Assembly (NCBI RefSeq): GCF_002282895.1
Contig: NZ_NRRB01000001.1
Span: 372,001-436,000 of the forward strand
Length of the DNA: 64,000 bases
Direction: 5' to 3'
Source of the DNA: Paraferrimonas haliotis
GTDB lineage: Bacteria > Pseudomonadota > Gammaproteobacteria > Enterobacterales > Shewanellaceae
The notes below the pieces were generated by a model that was not told where the DNA came from, made no database searches, and worked only from the letters and a program-made list of their open reading frames with translations. The position numbers and the translations under genes were made by a program. Below, piece by piece: positions 18,575-26,715 of this stretch (position 1 is the stretch's first letter; each line of letters opens with the position of its first letter).

Positions 18575-19096
18575 CTACCATTCAATGTGGATGGGGGTGC
18601 CTTCGCTCACCAAGCTCATGATCTCGTTCATCTGTTCATTGGTAACGGCAATACAGCCATTGGTCCAATCGAAGTTTTGGTCCAGTGGCGAGTAACCTGC
18701 GTTCAGTGGCTTTTGGCCATGGATCATGATTTGCCCACCTGGGTTGATGCCTAAGGCTTTGGCGATGCGGCGATCTTTCTCGTTGGGGTAATCAATGTGA
18801 AAGGCTCGATAATAATGAGAATGTTCATTTTTGTAATTAAGCGTATACAAGCCTTCTGGGGTGCGCTGATCGCCTTCCTGACGCTTGTGGCCTTTGGGAT
18901 TGTCACCAAGGGCAATCCGATATTCACTGACAATGGTGTCGCCAGACTTTAGGTACATCATGCGAATCGATTTATCCACATGCACCAAATCCACTTTAGA
19001 TGCCTGTGCACCAAAGGAGCTAACACTCAAAGCAAGGATGATAAATGCCAGCAGTAGATAACCTCGGTGACAGTGGCATTGATTAAATGAGGTCAT
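18575..19096 (-). CDS. Exported L,D-transpeptidase (YkuD family)
   Basis: A 173-residue protein with an N-terminal signal peptide/anchor (about residues 11-32) and a YkuD catalytic domain. The active-site elements are H126-G127 (MIHG) and C148 in TNGCIAV. These enzymes form 3-3 peptidoglycan cross-links or attach proteins to peptidoglycan in the periplasm. The ORF starts 14 bases inside the end of pldA on the same strand, so it is likely coupled to it. It converges with cysH, with only 10 bases between stops. Which L,D-transpeptidase activity it has is unknown. Confidence 0.85.
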   Translation of the reverse strand: MTSFNQCHCHRGYLLLAFIILALSVSSFGAQASKVDLVHVDKSIRMMYLKSGDTIVSEYRIALGDNPKGHKRQEGDQRTPEGLYTLNYKNEHSHYYRAFHIDYPNEKDRRIAKALGINPGGQIMIHGQKPLNAGYSPLDQNFDWTNGCIAVTNEQMNEIMSLVSEGTPIHIEW

Positions 19097-19970
19097 TCAC
19101 CGATACCCCAATGCCTAGCCGTTGGTTGTGATGATTGTAGTCAATCATGCTCTCACCATACCCATTAAAATACTGTACGTAGAAACGCAGGTTGCCTTTA
19201 ATTGGGTAGCTCCAGTTAAATTGCAGAGAACCTTTGTTATCGCTGAAATCCAAATTGTTGCGAACGATCATGGAGTATCTTTGGTTATCTAAGCCATAGG
19301 CGAAGTGCAGTTCCATGTTCCCTAAGAAATGTTCAATATCTGGATTGTCGTCGCCTTTGGGATCCAATGGATCTTCTTTTTCTTCTTCTGGCAATCGGTA
19401 CCAAGCCTTCGCCATCATGGCGAAATTACCGCGATCAAACACCGCTTGACCGTAAATTCGATTCCAAGAGCGGGAAAGAGGTTGGGATTGGCCGTTGGAT
19501 TGATGACTTAAACCAAATCCCCAAAACGAATTGCGCAAACCAAACAGTTCTTGGTCATTTCTAAACAGTACAAAGGCTTCTGGTTCGTGGTTGGTTTCTC
19601 TAAACGGCGATGAAATTTCTTTGTTATAGACTTGCCAATAGGATTGATTGGTATAAGCCACAAACAGGTAGCCGTTGTCATTAATAAAATTGGTCGCTAT
19701 GGGCAGTTTAAAACTGATTTGAAACTTCGCTTCTAGGTTGTCCAGTCCCACCTCTTGAGTGCCCGGTACGTTGTCGCGACTGGGCTTCTTATTAGGGCGA
19801 GACATGTAACTCACTGGTAGTAAATAGTTTACTCGGTGGGTGGTCAACACATAGGCTTCGCCGAGCTGCTCGGCTTCAGTTTCTAAGCGTTCTTGAAGGA
19901 GAGAGTCCTCGGCCTGCGCGGATGCTACCAGTCCCAAAGCGAGAATGAGCAACCAAAACTTAAACGACAT
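19083..19970 (-). CDS. pldA: Outer membrane phospholipase A
   Basis: A 295-residue outer-membrane beta-barrel (OMPLA) that hydrolyses phospholipids misplaced to the outer leaflet. A signal peptide ends near ASAQA (20). The catalytic triad is present with the correct spacing: H156 and S158 in GLSHQSNGQ, and N170 twelve residues after the Ser, as in the E. coli enzyme. The family stretch ETNHEPEAF is also present. It overlaps the L,D-transpeptidase gene downstream by 14 bases. Confidence 0.95.
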   Translation of the reverse strand: MSFKFWLLILALGLVASAQAEDSLLQERLETEAEQLGEAYVLTTHRVNYLLPVSYMSRPNKKPSRDNVPGTQEVGLDNLEAKFQISFKLPIATNFINDNGYLFVAYTNQSYWQVYNKEISSPFRETNHEPEAFVLFRNDQELFGLRNSFWGFGLSHQSNGQSQPLSRSWNRIYGQAVFDRGNFAMMAKAWYRLPEEEKEDPLDPKGDDNPDIEHFLGNMELHFAYGLDNQRYSMIVRNNLDFSDNKGSLQFNWSYPIKGNLRFYVQYFNGYGESMIDYNHHNQRLGIGVSVNDLI

Positions 19971-20092
19971 GTTGGTCCCTTGTAATTTTTTTGTGTCATT
20001 CTAACAGGGGAGGCGTGGTGTGGGTAGCCGTAAATGCAGAGTCTCTCTATATGCTTAATCGTTATATTAAATCGATTTTTGATATTTTTTAC

Positions 20093-20099
20093 GGAATAA
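20093..20099. promoter_or_regulatory. GGAATAA motif upstream of cobA
   Basis: The 7-mer GGAATAA, shared with the cysJ upstream inverted repeat, lies 45 bases before the cobA ATG. It may be a CysB half-site, which would tie siroheme synthesis to sulfite reductase. A 7-mer in AT-rich DNA can arise by chance. Confidence 0.25.
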
Positions 20100-20144
20100 G
20101 TAGACAGGTATAGTTGCTGTACCTATCAACAACATCGAAACGCT

Positions 20145-20972
20145 ATGTCATTGCATGAATTAACAGGCAACAACGGCGCCGCTACCGTCTACTTAGTAGG
20201 TGCCGGAGCGGGCGACGCCGACTTATTAACAATGAAAGCCTATCGATTGCTTGAAAGGGCTGATTGCGTACTTTATGACGCCTTGGTGAGCCAACAAATT
20301 CTCGATCTCATCAACCCAAGGGCGGAGAAAATTGCCGTAGGCAAACGGGCTGGTCAGCACAGCGCTTCACAAGCCGACATTAATCAATTGTTGGTAACCA
20401 AAGCCCACCAAAATCATCGTATTGTGGTGCGTCTTAAGGGTGGCGACCCGTTTGTTTTTGGGCGAGGAGGCGAAGAGCTGCTGAGCCTCTCGAAAGCCGG
20501 TGTCCGGTTTGAAGTGGTGCCAGGGGTCAGTGCCGCCAACGTTGCCAGTGCCTACGCAGGTATCCCATTAACGCACCGGGGCATTAGTACCTCGGTGAGT
20601 TTAGTAACCGGCCACTGTATGGCGCAGGGAGACCCAGCTCAATGGCGCGAGTTTGCTCAAGCCAACCATACCTTAGTGATTTACATGGGGTTGCAATCGG
20701 CAGCCCATATCCAAGACAGCTTGCTAGCGGCGGGGCGTGCCTCTAGCACCCCCGTGGCGGTAGTCAGTAACGCTGGACGAGCGGAGCAAGTACGGCGACT
20801 AGGCCGCTTGTCTCAATTGGCATCGTTAGCAACCGAGGCTAAAGGGCATGGTCCCGGTTTGGTGATTATTGGCGAAGTAGTTGGCTTAGCGGGACAGATG
20901 GACTGGCGCCCAAAGGCCGAACTTACCTCGCCCCATCAAGGCATTATAAAGCGTCATCATAGTCTCGGTTAA
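20145..20972 (+). CDS. cobA: Uroporphyrinogen-III C-methyltransferase
   Basis: A 275-residue single-domain SUMT that makes precorrin-2, the first step toward siroheme (and cobalamin). Motifs: VYLVGAGAGDADLLTMKA (N-terminus), GGDPFVFGRGGEE and VPGVSAA. It is not fused to the CysG dehydrogenase/ferrochelatase domain, so a separate Met8/SirC-type partner must be elsewhere. Its placement near cysJIH suggests supply of siroheme to CysI. Converges with the SRPBCC gene, 4 bases apart. Confidence 0.93.
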   Translation: MSLHELTGNNGAATVYLVGAGAGDADLLTMKAYRLLERADCVLYDALVSQQILDLINPRAEKIAVGKRAGQHSASQADINQLLVTKAHQNHRIVVRLKGGDPFVFGRGGEELLSLSKAGVRFEVVPGVSAANVASAYAGIPLTHRGISTSVSLVTGHCMAQGDPAQWREFAQANHTLVIYMGLQSAAHIQDSLLAAGRASSTPVAVVSNAGRAEQVRRLGRLSQLASLATEAKGHGPGLVIIGEVVGLAGQMDWRPKAELTSPHQGIIKRHHSLG

Positions 20973-20976
20973 TCCT

Positions 20977-21504
20977 TTACACGTTGTTAGATTCTATGGC
21001 GGTTTTTAGGCGAGTGAGCCCTTTTTTAAAGTTGTGGTCGATGAAATAACGACTGAATAACGCCATGTATGGACCGATTAAAAAACGATCAAACTCTCCC
21101 TTCATTTGCCAGCGTATAACTGTCACGCGATTTTTCAGTGTACGCAATGCAATGTCTCCGGTTGCGTAATTGTCCCCAACCGACATGGTGTAGCTAACGC
21201 CGTGATCCGGATGGGCAGTATTAAAGATTAAGTTGCCTTTTTCTCGCCCCTGTTCGTCCACCCAACGTTGATAGGCATCATCACCAAAACTGGGATCGCC
21301 AAGCACAATTTGCAGCTTTGGGTTATTGTTGTGCCACGAGGTCCACTGTGGCCAGCGCTTTAAATCAGCAATCCAAGGATAGATCTCGGCTTTATCGGCA
21401 TTTATTTCTATCTGTTGTACTACCTGATAATGATTAGGTAAGGCTACGCCTCCCAATGCAAAGGCGACTAAAAGCCCTGCGCACACGCGAATCAACCACT
21501 TCAA
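20977..21504 (-). CDS. SRPBCC-fold (polyketide cyclase-like) membrane-anchored protein
   Basis: About 175 residues: one N-terminal membrane anchor followed by a START/Bet v1-type domain (IEINADKAEIYPWIADLKRW, and WTSWHNNNP), the pattern of SRPBCC family proteins found in many gammaproteobacteria. Such domains bind hydrophobic ligands; the ligand here is unknown. I place the start at a TTG (21504) because AGGGAG lies 7 bases upstream; a TTG at 21522 precedes that site. It lies next to the APE cluster but not in an overlapping unit with it, so a role there is unproven. Confidence 0.65.
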   Translation of the reverse strand: MKWLIRVCAGLLVAFALGGVALPNHYQVVQQIEINADKAEIYPWIADLKRWPQWTSWHNNNPKLQIVLGDPSFGDDAYQRWVDEQGREKGNLIFNTAHPDHGVSYTMSVGDNYATGDIALRTLKNRVTVIRWQMKGEFDRFLIGPYMALFSRYFIDHNFKKGLTRLKTAIESNNV

Positions 21505-21567
21505 AATACTACTCCCTAACAATCGTCATCGTTAGTATAGTTCAGGCTTTCCTGTCATGGATGTTGG

Positions 21568-22104
21568 TTAGAATCGATGACCAAAAGAGAGGTTAAACAA
21601 GACGTCTAAACCATCGTTAGGTTGGTCAATATTGGCATTGCTGAAGTGGCGGTAGAAAAAACCGATTGAGGAGTTGCGCTCGGGTCCAAAGTACATACCT
21701 GCCCCCACCTGAGCGAGCAGAGCAAATTGACTGGCTTGGTAGCGGTCACCCAATTGTTTTTCACTTAACCAAGTTGGGCCAAGGGCGCGTACTTGAAAGT
21801 AATACAGCTGTTTACCAATGGGCTGCAATAATTTCAACTCGGGAAATAATGACAACGCGGTAATGTTGCTATTGCCCTCAATGGCGTTGGTTTTTAGGTG
21901 TGTAATACTCGCTCCCCAGCTGAGTCGCTGTACATCGCTGCGTTGCCACTCTTGAATTAACAAGTCGGCAGCGATCATTTGATTGTCTTGAGCGCCGCCC
22001 GGTTGCGGGCTGTTGCCATAAGACATGGACCATTCAGCAGCACTTGCCAAGGCGCTTACACAAAGTAAGACAAGCCCTATTGTAAGGTGAAATAGACGGT
22101 TCAT
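21568..22104 (-). CDS. PagL-like outer-membrane acyloxyacyl hydrolase family protein
   Basis: A 178-residue protein with a signal peptide ending ASAA (about 23) and a beta-barrel ending in Phe. It matches the lipid A 3-O-deacylase (PagL) family at YRHFSNANIDQPNDG: H153 and S155 are the catalytic His and Ser, and N163/G165 are conserved. The third catalytic position, 14 residues after the His, is D167 where PagL has Glu. Its ATG overlaps the PPTase stop as ATGA, so it is the last gene of the leftward APE unit. A longer reading from 22170 overlaps the PPTase and is less likely. The substrate could be lipid A or the APE lipid itself (inference). Confidence 0.72.
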   Translation of the reverse strand: MNRLFHLTIGLVLLCVSALASAAEWSMSYGNSPQPGGAQDNQMIAADLLIQEWQRSDVQRLSWGASITHLKTNAIEGNSNITALSLFPELKLLQPIGKQLYYFQVRALGPTWLSEKQLGDRYQASQFALLAQVGAGMYFGPERNSSIGFFYRHFSNANIDQPNDGLDVLFNLSFGHRF

Positions 22105-22619
22105 GGTTGATACACCAAGGTCATGGCGTACTCGTTGGGTGCCGCTAACGGTTGAACTGTTAAACCGCAATCAAGCGCCAACGCATCGTCACACACACCA
22201 AGCAGTGATAACCGAGATGGCGACTGGCAGTGAGCGCACTTCCAAGCGGCTTCTTTGGTGGTCCAGTAGCGATAAAACTGAGCAATATCGGTAATTGCTT
22301 GTGGCTCTTGCGGGTGGCGAATGTAATCCCAAATGCCTTGATGATTTCGATTAGGATTCATGAATTCGATGTCTACGCCCAGCGGTTGATGGTAAACCGC
22401 TGCCACCAGGTGCTCGCCGCTGTGGGAAAGGCTTAGGTGAAGATTGCCGTCATCTAAGGTGGGGGCTCCATGTTGGTTCCGACCAATGGAATCAGGACTA
22501 ACCGCTCGTTGCCAATGCCGTTCAAGCAATGTGGCTAACAGCTGGTTGCCCTGCATTTGTTGTTGCGGTCTCGATAGCGTTTTATCGAAGCTGCTAAGGG
22601 CAACCAAGGGCGCTTGCAC
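22101..22619 (-). CDS. Sfp-type 4'-phosphopantetheinyl transferase
   Basis: A 172-residue enzyme transferring the phosphopantetheine arm of CoA to carrier proteins. The two diagnostic motifs are present: GVDIE (81-85, Mg-binding acids) and WTTKEAAWK (119-127). The start is GTG, 3 bases after the methyltransferase stop. Its expected substrates are the two APE acyl carrier proteins at 25644 and 25919. Reported APE clusters usually carry such a PPTase. Confidence 0.9.
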   Translation of the reverse strand: MQAPLVALSSFDKTLSRPQQQMQGNQLLATLLERHWQRAVSPDSIGRNQHGAPTLDDGNLHLSLSHSGEHLVAAVYHQPLGVDIEFMNPNRNHQGIWDYIRHPQEPQAITDIAQFYRYWTTKEAAWKCAHCQSPSRLSLLGVCDDALALDCGLTVQPLAAPNEYAMTLVYQP

Positions 22620-22622
22620 GAT

Positions 22623-23690
22623 TTACGCCTTATGGCATTCGATTAAGGTGTGCCCCAAGCCAATGTTATCGGTTTGGCTGACAATGGTGAGACCGGCTTG
22701 TTCGATTAACGGCAAAAACTCGTGGCTCATGTAAAAGCGGCTGTTGCCATTGGCTATCGCTGTAAAATATAAGCTGGTGGCATTCAGCGCATGGCTTGCC
22801 GATTCGTAAGGCTGACAATCTGGGAATAACTCCAAAATATACACTCGCGAATCGGGACGCATGGCCTGGGTCACTCGAGTCAAAATAGAGACAATTTGTT
22901 CCTTTGAAAAGCAATCGAGGAACTGGCTCATCCAATACACGTCTTTACCTTCAGGCAGGGCGTTTTGCGGGTTTAACAAATCGCAGGCTTGGGCTTGAAC
23001 CCGTTGCTGGAAACCGTGGGTGACCATGTTTTCTAATGCCACTTGCAACTGCGGCGGCAAGTCAACCATGGTCACTTGAACTTGGCTGTCGTGTTGGCAG
23101 CATTGCAGGGTCCACTTACCCGTGTTGGCGCCAATATCACATAAACTGGTGGTTGGCGTAGCAAACACCTTTTCTAATAAGGTGCCGAAACTGCGATCGG
23201 AATAATAATGATCAAAGTTAAACCAACTGTTCTTTTGTTGCTCCGTCAGTTGCGATAAACCCGGATACAAGGTTTCCCAGTCGCCAAGGTATTGCAACCC
23301 AACCGGTTTCGCTTGTTGTATCGACTCGGTGAGCTTGTCCATGCCTTGATAGCAAATGTCTGCCACGAAATCTATGTTGGCTATGGTCATAGCATCGTGA
23401 TCGACAAAGTGCCCTAGCTTAGTCAGCTGGTAGTTCGGTGCTTGCCACGTGACCAGTCCAATAGACAAGGCCATATCGAGCAGCACCGCTACGCCGTATT
23501 CACTGACCCCAGTATCTAGGGCTAACTCAGCTGCACTGGCACCGCGCTCCTGGTAGTTAGTTAGCGCCGATAAAATGCCAAGCTTCCTCAGGGCTTGCGC
23601 CGTTTGAAAACTGACTGGGGCAAAGGCTAGGCGTTGCGCTTGCTCTTTGGCTTCAAGCGGTGTGAGCTTGTCGTCACTGTAAAAGTTCAT
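22623..23690 (-). CDS. SAM-dependent methyltransferase of the APE cluster
   Basis: A 355-residue methyltransferase with an N-terminal winged-helix dimerisation region (about 20-100, as in acetylserotonin O-methyltransferase-like enzymes) and a SAM-binding Rossmann domain with CDIGANTGKWTL. APE products often carry a methyl group on the aryl ring, and clusters encode such an enzyme; this is the likely role (established by family context, not by residues). Position 2 of the leftward unit, 3 bases after the lipoprotein gene and 3 bases before the PPTase. Confidence 0.8.
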   Translation of the reverse strand: MNFYSDDKLTPLEAKEQAQRLAFAPVSFQTAQALRKLGILSALTNYQERGASAAELALDTGVSEYGVAVLLDMALSIGLVTWQAPNYQLTKLGHFVDHDAMTIANIDFVADICYQGMDKLTESIQQAKPVGLQYLGDWETLYPGLSQLTEQQKNSWFNFDHYYSDRSFGTLLEKVFATPTTSLCDIGANTGKWTLQCCQHDSQVQVTMVDLPPQLQVALENMVTHGFQQRVQAQACDLLNPQNALPEGKDVYWMSQFLDCFSKEQIVSILTRVTQAMRPDSRVYILELFPDCQPYESASHALNATSLYFTAIANGNSRFYMSHEFLPLIEQAGLTIVSQTDNIGLGHTLIECHKA

Positions 23691-23693
23691 AAA

Positions 23694-24095
23694 CTATTGC
23701 TCACTCTTGCCGGCCTGCTGACGGTAAACATCGTATAAAGATTCCTGAATATCACGATCCAAGTTGGTTACCCAAGTATTGTATTTGGTGTGAATTTTGC
23801 CATTTTTATAGTTCATATTGACGGAGTCGACATAACGTATGGCATATCCCTCTGTGGTAAATGGAATGTCTACGGTTACTTCGTGGGTGCGTAAGGTTAA
23901 TTTGGCTTCCATCATACCTGGGGCTTTGAGCTGCATTATCCAGCCCCGTTTAAAACTGGCTTTCTCGATAGCGGTTTGCACTTGAACTTCAGTTAAGTTC
24001 GCAGGCACAGGTCGATCTTCAAATTTCATCGGTGGTTTTACGATGCAAGCTGAGATACACAGGGTTAAAAATAGGACTGTGATTGTTCGTAACAT
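23694..24095 (-). CDS. APE-cluster lipoprotein
   Basis: A 133-residue predicted lipoprotein, signal peptide ending LCISAC. The start at 24095 is chosen for GAGG 6 bases upstream; ATGs at 24107 and 24131 have no such site and add charged residues before the signal. The mature part is predicted mixed alpha/beta with a KRGW motif seen in small APE-associated lipoproteins. First gene of the leftward unit. Exact role unknown; transport or anchoring of the pigment at the outer membrane is plausible. Confidence 0.72.
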   Translation of the reverse strand: MLRTITVLFLTLCISACIVKPPMKFEDRPVPANLTEVQVQTAIEKASFKRGWIMQLKAPGMMEAKLTLRTHEVTVDIPFTTEGYAIRYVDSVNMNYKNGKIHTKYNTWVTNLDRDIQESLYDVYRQQAGKSEQ

Positions 24096-24175
24096 TTTGG
24101 GCCTCATTGTTATTTTACGATTTATGGGCATTTAGAATAACGATGGGTCATGTTAGCATAAATGCAAGATTTGCG
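24096..24175. promoter_or_regulatory. Divergent promoter region of the APE cluster
   Basis: Eighty AT-rich bases separate the first genes of the two APE units. A TAAAAT box (minus) near 24110-24115 and TAAAT-type boxes (plus) near 24160 are possible -10 elements. No clear -35 or operator palindrome is seen. Both halves must be transcribed from here. Confidence 0.5.
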
Positions 24176-24868
24176 ATGAAAATTACCAGCAACATGAAGC
24201 TTTCCATTGGGTGTGATGCGTGGCACCTTAGCAACGATCAAGGTTTACAAGCCATCGCCGCCGGCAGTTCAGCGTTTCCAGAATTAGCTAAAGTGCCCGC
24301 AGGCATGAAACGTCGTGCCAGTGCTTTATCAAAAAACGTGGTGGCCAGCGGTCTTAGCCTATTGCAACAAGATGACTGCGAGTTCATCGTGTTTGCCAGT
24401 CAAAGCGGTGAAATTCAGCGTACGCTCAAATTGTTGTTTCAGCTCGCGGATGAGGAGGAACTGTCTCCCATGGCGTTTGCGCAGTCGGTGGTCAGTACTG
24501 CTCCGGGTTTACTCACCATTGCCGCCAACAAAGCCATTCCCTTCACCACCATCAGTGCCGCCGAGAATACCTTTGAAGCAGCGCTGCTTGAGAGTCTGGT
24601 GACTCTGGCGAGCGGTCGCTATAACAACCTCATCTTGATGGTGGCCGACGAAGCGTTACCGCCAATTTATCATGCCCACAGCCAACGCTCTCGAGAAGAC
24701 AATTTAATCGTATTACGCCTATGGACCCAAGGGCCGTGGCAAATTAATGTGGGTCCTAATGCTGGCAACAATCCATTTGAGCTAGAAGCATTTTTAAAGG
24801 CGCTACAAACGCCCTCGAGCTTTAATAGCAGTCTCTTTGGAAGTGAGCTTACATGGCGTCTAAACTAG
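24176..24868 (+). CDS. apeC: Ketosynthase-like chain-length-factor partner ApeC
   Basis: About 230 residues with similarity to the N-terminal half of beta-ketoacyl synthases (Ketoacyl-synt_2 type). It lacks the C-terminal half and the active-site Cys: the matching segment reads TTISAAENTFEAAL. In studied APE systems ApeC forms a heterodimer with the KS ApeO in the manner of a chain length factor. The start is uncertain: ATG 24176, 24194 or 24143; none has a strong ribosome binding site. Overlaps apeD by 16 bases. Confidence 0.78.
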   Translation: MKITSNMKLSIGCDAWHLSNDQGLQAIAAGSSAFPELAKVPAGMKRRASALSKNVVASGLSLLQQDDCEFIVFASQSGEIQRTLKLLFQLADEEELSPMAFAQSVVSTAPGLLTIAANKAIPFTTISAAENTFEAALLESLVTLASGRYNNLILMVADEALPPIYHAHSQRSREDNLIVLRLWTQGPWQINVGPNAGNNPFELEAFLKALQTPSSFNSSLFGSELTWRLN

Positions 24869-25626
24869 TAACTCGGCTAAGCAAAATCATCAGAGGGGCT
24901 TGCTCTGGCGTGTCGTTTGTTGTGTTTGGCATTGGCGGGCTGTTTTTATCTTATGTTTGGTTTCCCCTCATTGCCTTAAAAACCAGAGATGAAACTCAGC
25001 GGCAACTATACTGTCAAGCGAGCATTAGTCGTACGTTTCGCTTTTTTACCCAGTTTATGGCGGCATTAAACATACTGACCATCGACGTTAAAAATTTACA
25101 AGGCTTGCAACAACAACCGGGGCGAATCATCATCGCCAGCCATCCAACCTTGATAGACGTCGTGATATTAATGGGGTATTTACGCCAGTGCGACTGTATT
25201 GTGAAGGCGGACCTGTGGCACAATCCGTTTATAAAGCATGTGGTTAGCATGGCTGGCTATATTCCCAATCAATCCGAGGGTATTATTGAACAGGTTGAGC
25301 AACGGCTGAGCCAAGGACGCACGGTATTGATTTTCCCAGAAGGCTCAAGAACCCCGGTGGGACAAGCGGTTAATTGCCAAAGAGGCGCCGCTCAATTGGC
25401 GGTTCGCAGCAATGCCTCGATACAGCCTGTGGTGATCCAATGCCAACCGTTGGCCTTATATAAAGGGTGCCCTTGGTATAATATGCCCGCATCCCCGATG
25501 CATTTTTCAATTAATGTGGGTGAGATTGAGAGCATCGAACGGTTTACCGATAACGCGCCATCTCCGTCAACGGCGGCGCGCAAATTGACTCGATATTTTA
25601 ATGAGGTGCTTAATCAAGCGCCTTAA
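24853..25626 (+). CDS. apeD: 1-acyl-glycerol-3-phosphate acyltransferase-like protein ApeD
   Basis: A 257-residue membrane acyltransferase of the PlsC superfamily, with an N-terminal membrane helix (17-40), the HX4D motif (H97, D102; SHPTLID) and the FPEGSR block near 158. APE clusters encode such an enzyme, thought to act in attaching the polyene to a lipid. The letter follows published APE gene order; acyl donor and acceptor are not known. It starts within the end of apeC. Confidence 0.82.
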   Translation: MASKLVTRLSKIIRGACSGVSFVVFGIGGLFLSYVWFPLIALKTRDETQRQLYCQASISRTFRFFTQFMAALNILTIDVKNLQGLQQQPGRIIIASHPTLIDVVILMGYLRQCDCIVKADLWHNPFIKHVVSMAGYIPNQSEGIIEQVEQRLSQGRTVLIFPEGSRTPVGQAVNCQRGAAQLAVRSNASIQPVVIQCQPLALYKGCPWYNMPASPMHFSINVGEIESIERFTDNAPSPSTAARKLTRYFNEVLNQAP

Positions 25627-25643
25627 ATCAAAGGAACAGTGTT

Positions 25644-25919
25644 GTGAACGATTTGGATGTACAGCTTAAGCAGCTGATAATTAATTCACTGAATCTCGAA
25701 GACTTGCAAGTAAGCGATATTGACAGTGACGAACCTTTGTTTGGTGATGGCGATGGTCTCAACTTAGACTCTATCGATGCCTTGGAACTCGGGCTTGCGA
25801 TTAAGAAAACCTTTAATATCGTCATTAATGGTGACGATCCGGCTGTACGTGAACACTTTCAAAGTGTCACCACATTGGCGGATTATATTTCTTCTCAGAG
25901 CACTCAAGGAGCCGTCTGA
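25644..25919 (+). CDS. apeE: Acyl carrier protein ApeE
   Basis: A 91-residue acidic acyl carrier protein. S43 in NLDSIDALEL is the phosphopantetheine site. GTG start with AAGGA upstream. One of two ACPs of the type II PKS; the stop overlaps the next ACP start (TGATG). Confidence 0.93.
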   Translation: MNDLDVQLKQLIINSLNLEDLQVSDIDSDEPLFGDGDGLNLDSIDALELGLAIKKTFNIVINGDDPAVREHFQSVTTLADYISSQSTQGAV

Positions 25920-26167
25920 TGAGTTATGAAGAGGTATTTGCACTGATCAAAGAAGCCATGGTGGAGCTGTTTGAATTAGAGCCTTCGCAAGTAACGCCAG
26001 AGGCATTATTGGCGGATGATTTAGATCTGGATAGTATTGATGCTGTGGACTTAGTGGTGTTCTTGCAAAACAAGACCGGCGATAAATTTGAAGCCGAGAC
26101 TTTTAAGTCGGTCAAAACCGTCGATGATGTGGTGGTCGCGGTTGTTGATTTAGCAGCTAACGCTTAA
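25919..26167 (+). CDS. apeF: Acyl carrier protein ApeF
   Basis: An 82-residue acidic acyl carrier protein with S39 in DLDSIDAVDL as carrier site. It differs clearly from ApeE, so the pair probably divides roles (for example starter and elongation); the division is not visible from sequence. Both ends overlap neighbours by one base. Confidence 0.93.
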   Translation: MSYEEVFALIKEAMVELFELEPSQVTPEALLADDLDLDSIDAVDLVVFLQNKTGDKFEAETFKSVKTVDDVVVAVVDLAANA

Positions 26168-26715
26168 TGAAACTGGTATCGGTATTAGGCGGCATTTTAG
26201 TTGCTTTATACCCGTTACTGGTTTTCATGGGGCTTTCCCACGACCATGGGGTGTGGGTCTTCGGCTTAATTTTTGCGGTTTTGTGTTATCGGGTGGTGTT
26301 TAGCAAAGCCATAACAGCGATGGCCAAACTGCTGCGGTTTGGAGCCGCCATTGGCGTGGTGCTAGTGGCGCTCGGCATGCTGTTAAAGCAACAGCATTGG
26401 TTTTTGTATTATCCGGTGGCCATTAACTTAGTATTGGCCACCGGCTTTTACATCAGTCTGCGTGCAAAGTCGCCGGTGATAACTCAACTGGCGTTATTAC
26501 AGGATCCAAACCTGGATGAACGCGGCCGACACTACACCGCCACACTGACTAAACTGTGGCTTGTGTTCTTTGTCATAAACGCCAGCATTGCCTGCGCCAC
26601 TACTTTTATGTCACTGAACCTTTGGACTTTGTACAACGGATTGATCAGCTACCTTCTCATTGGCACTTTGCTTGGTGGGGAATGGCTTTATCGGAAATGG
26701 GTGTTAAAGGTATGA
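26167..26715 (+). CDS. apeG: APE-cluster integral membrane protein (COG4648 type)
   Basis: A 182-residue inner-membrane protein with about five hydrophobic segments, placed between the ACPs and the ligase as in other APE clusters. No catalytic motif seen. The symbol rests on gene order. It ends 4 bases inside the ligase gene. Confidence 0.7.
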   Translation: MKLVSVLGGILVALYPLLVFMGLSHDHGVWVFGLIFAVLCYRVVFSKAITAMAKLLRFGAAIGVVLVALGMLLKQQHWFLYYPVAINLVLATGFYISLRAKSPVITQLALLQDPNLDERGRHYTATLTKLWLVFFVINASIACATTFMSLNLWTLYNGLISYLLIGTLLGGEWLYRKWVLKV

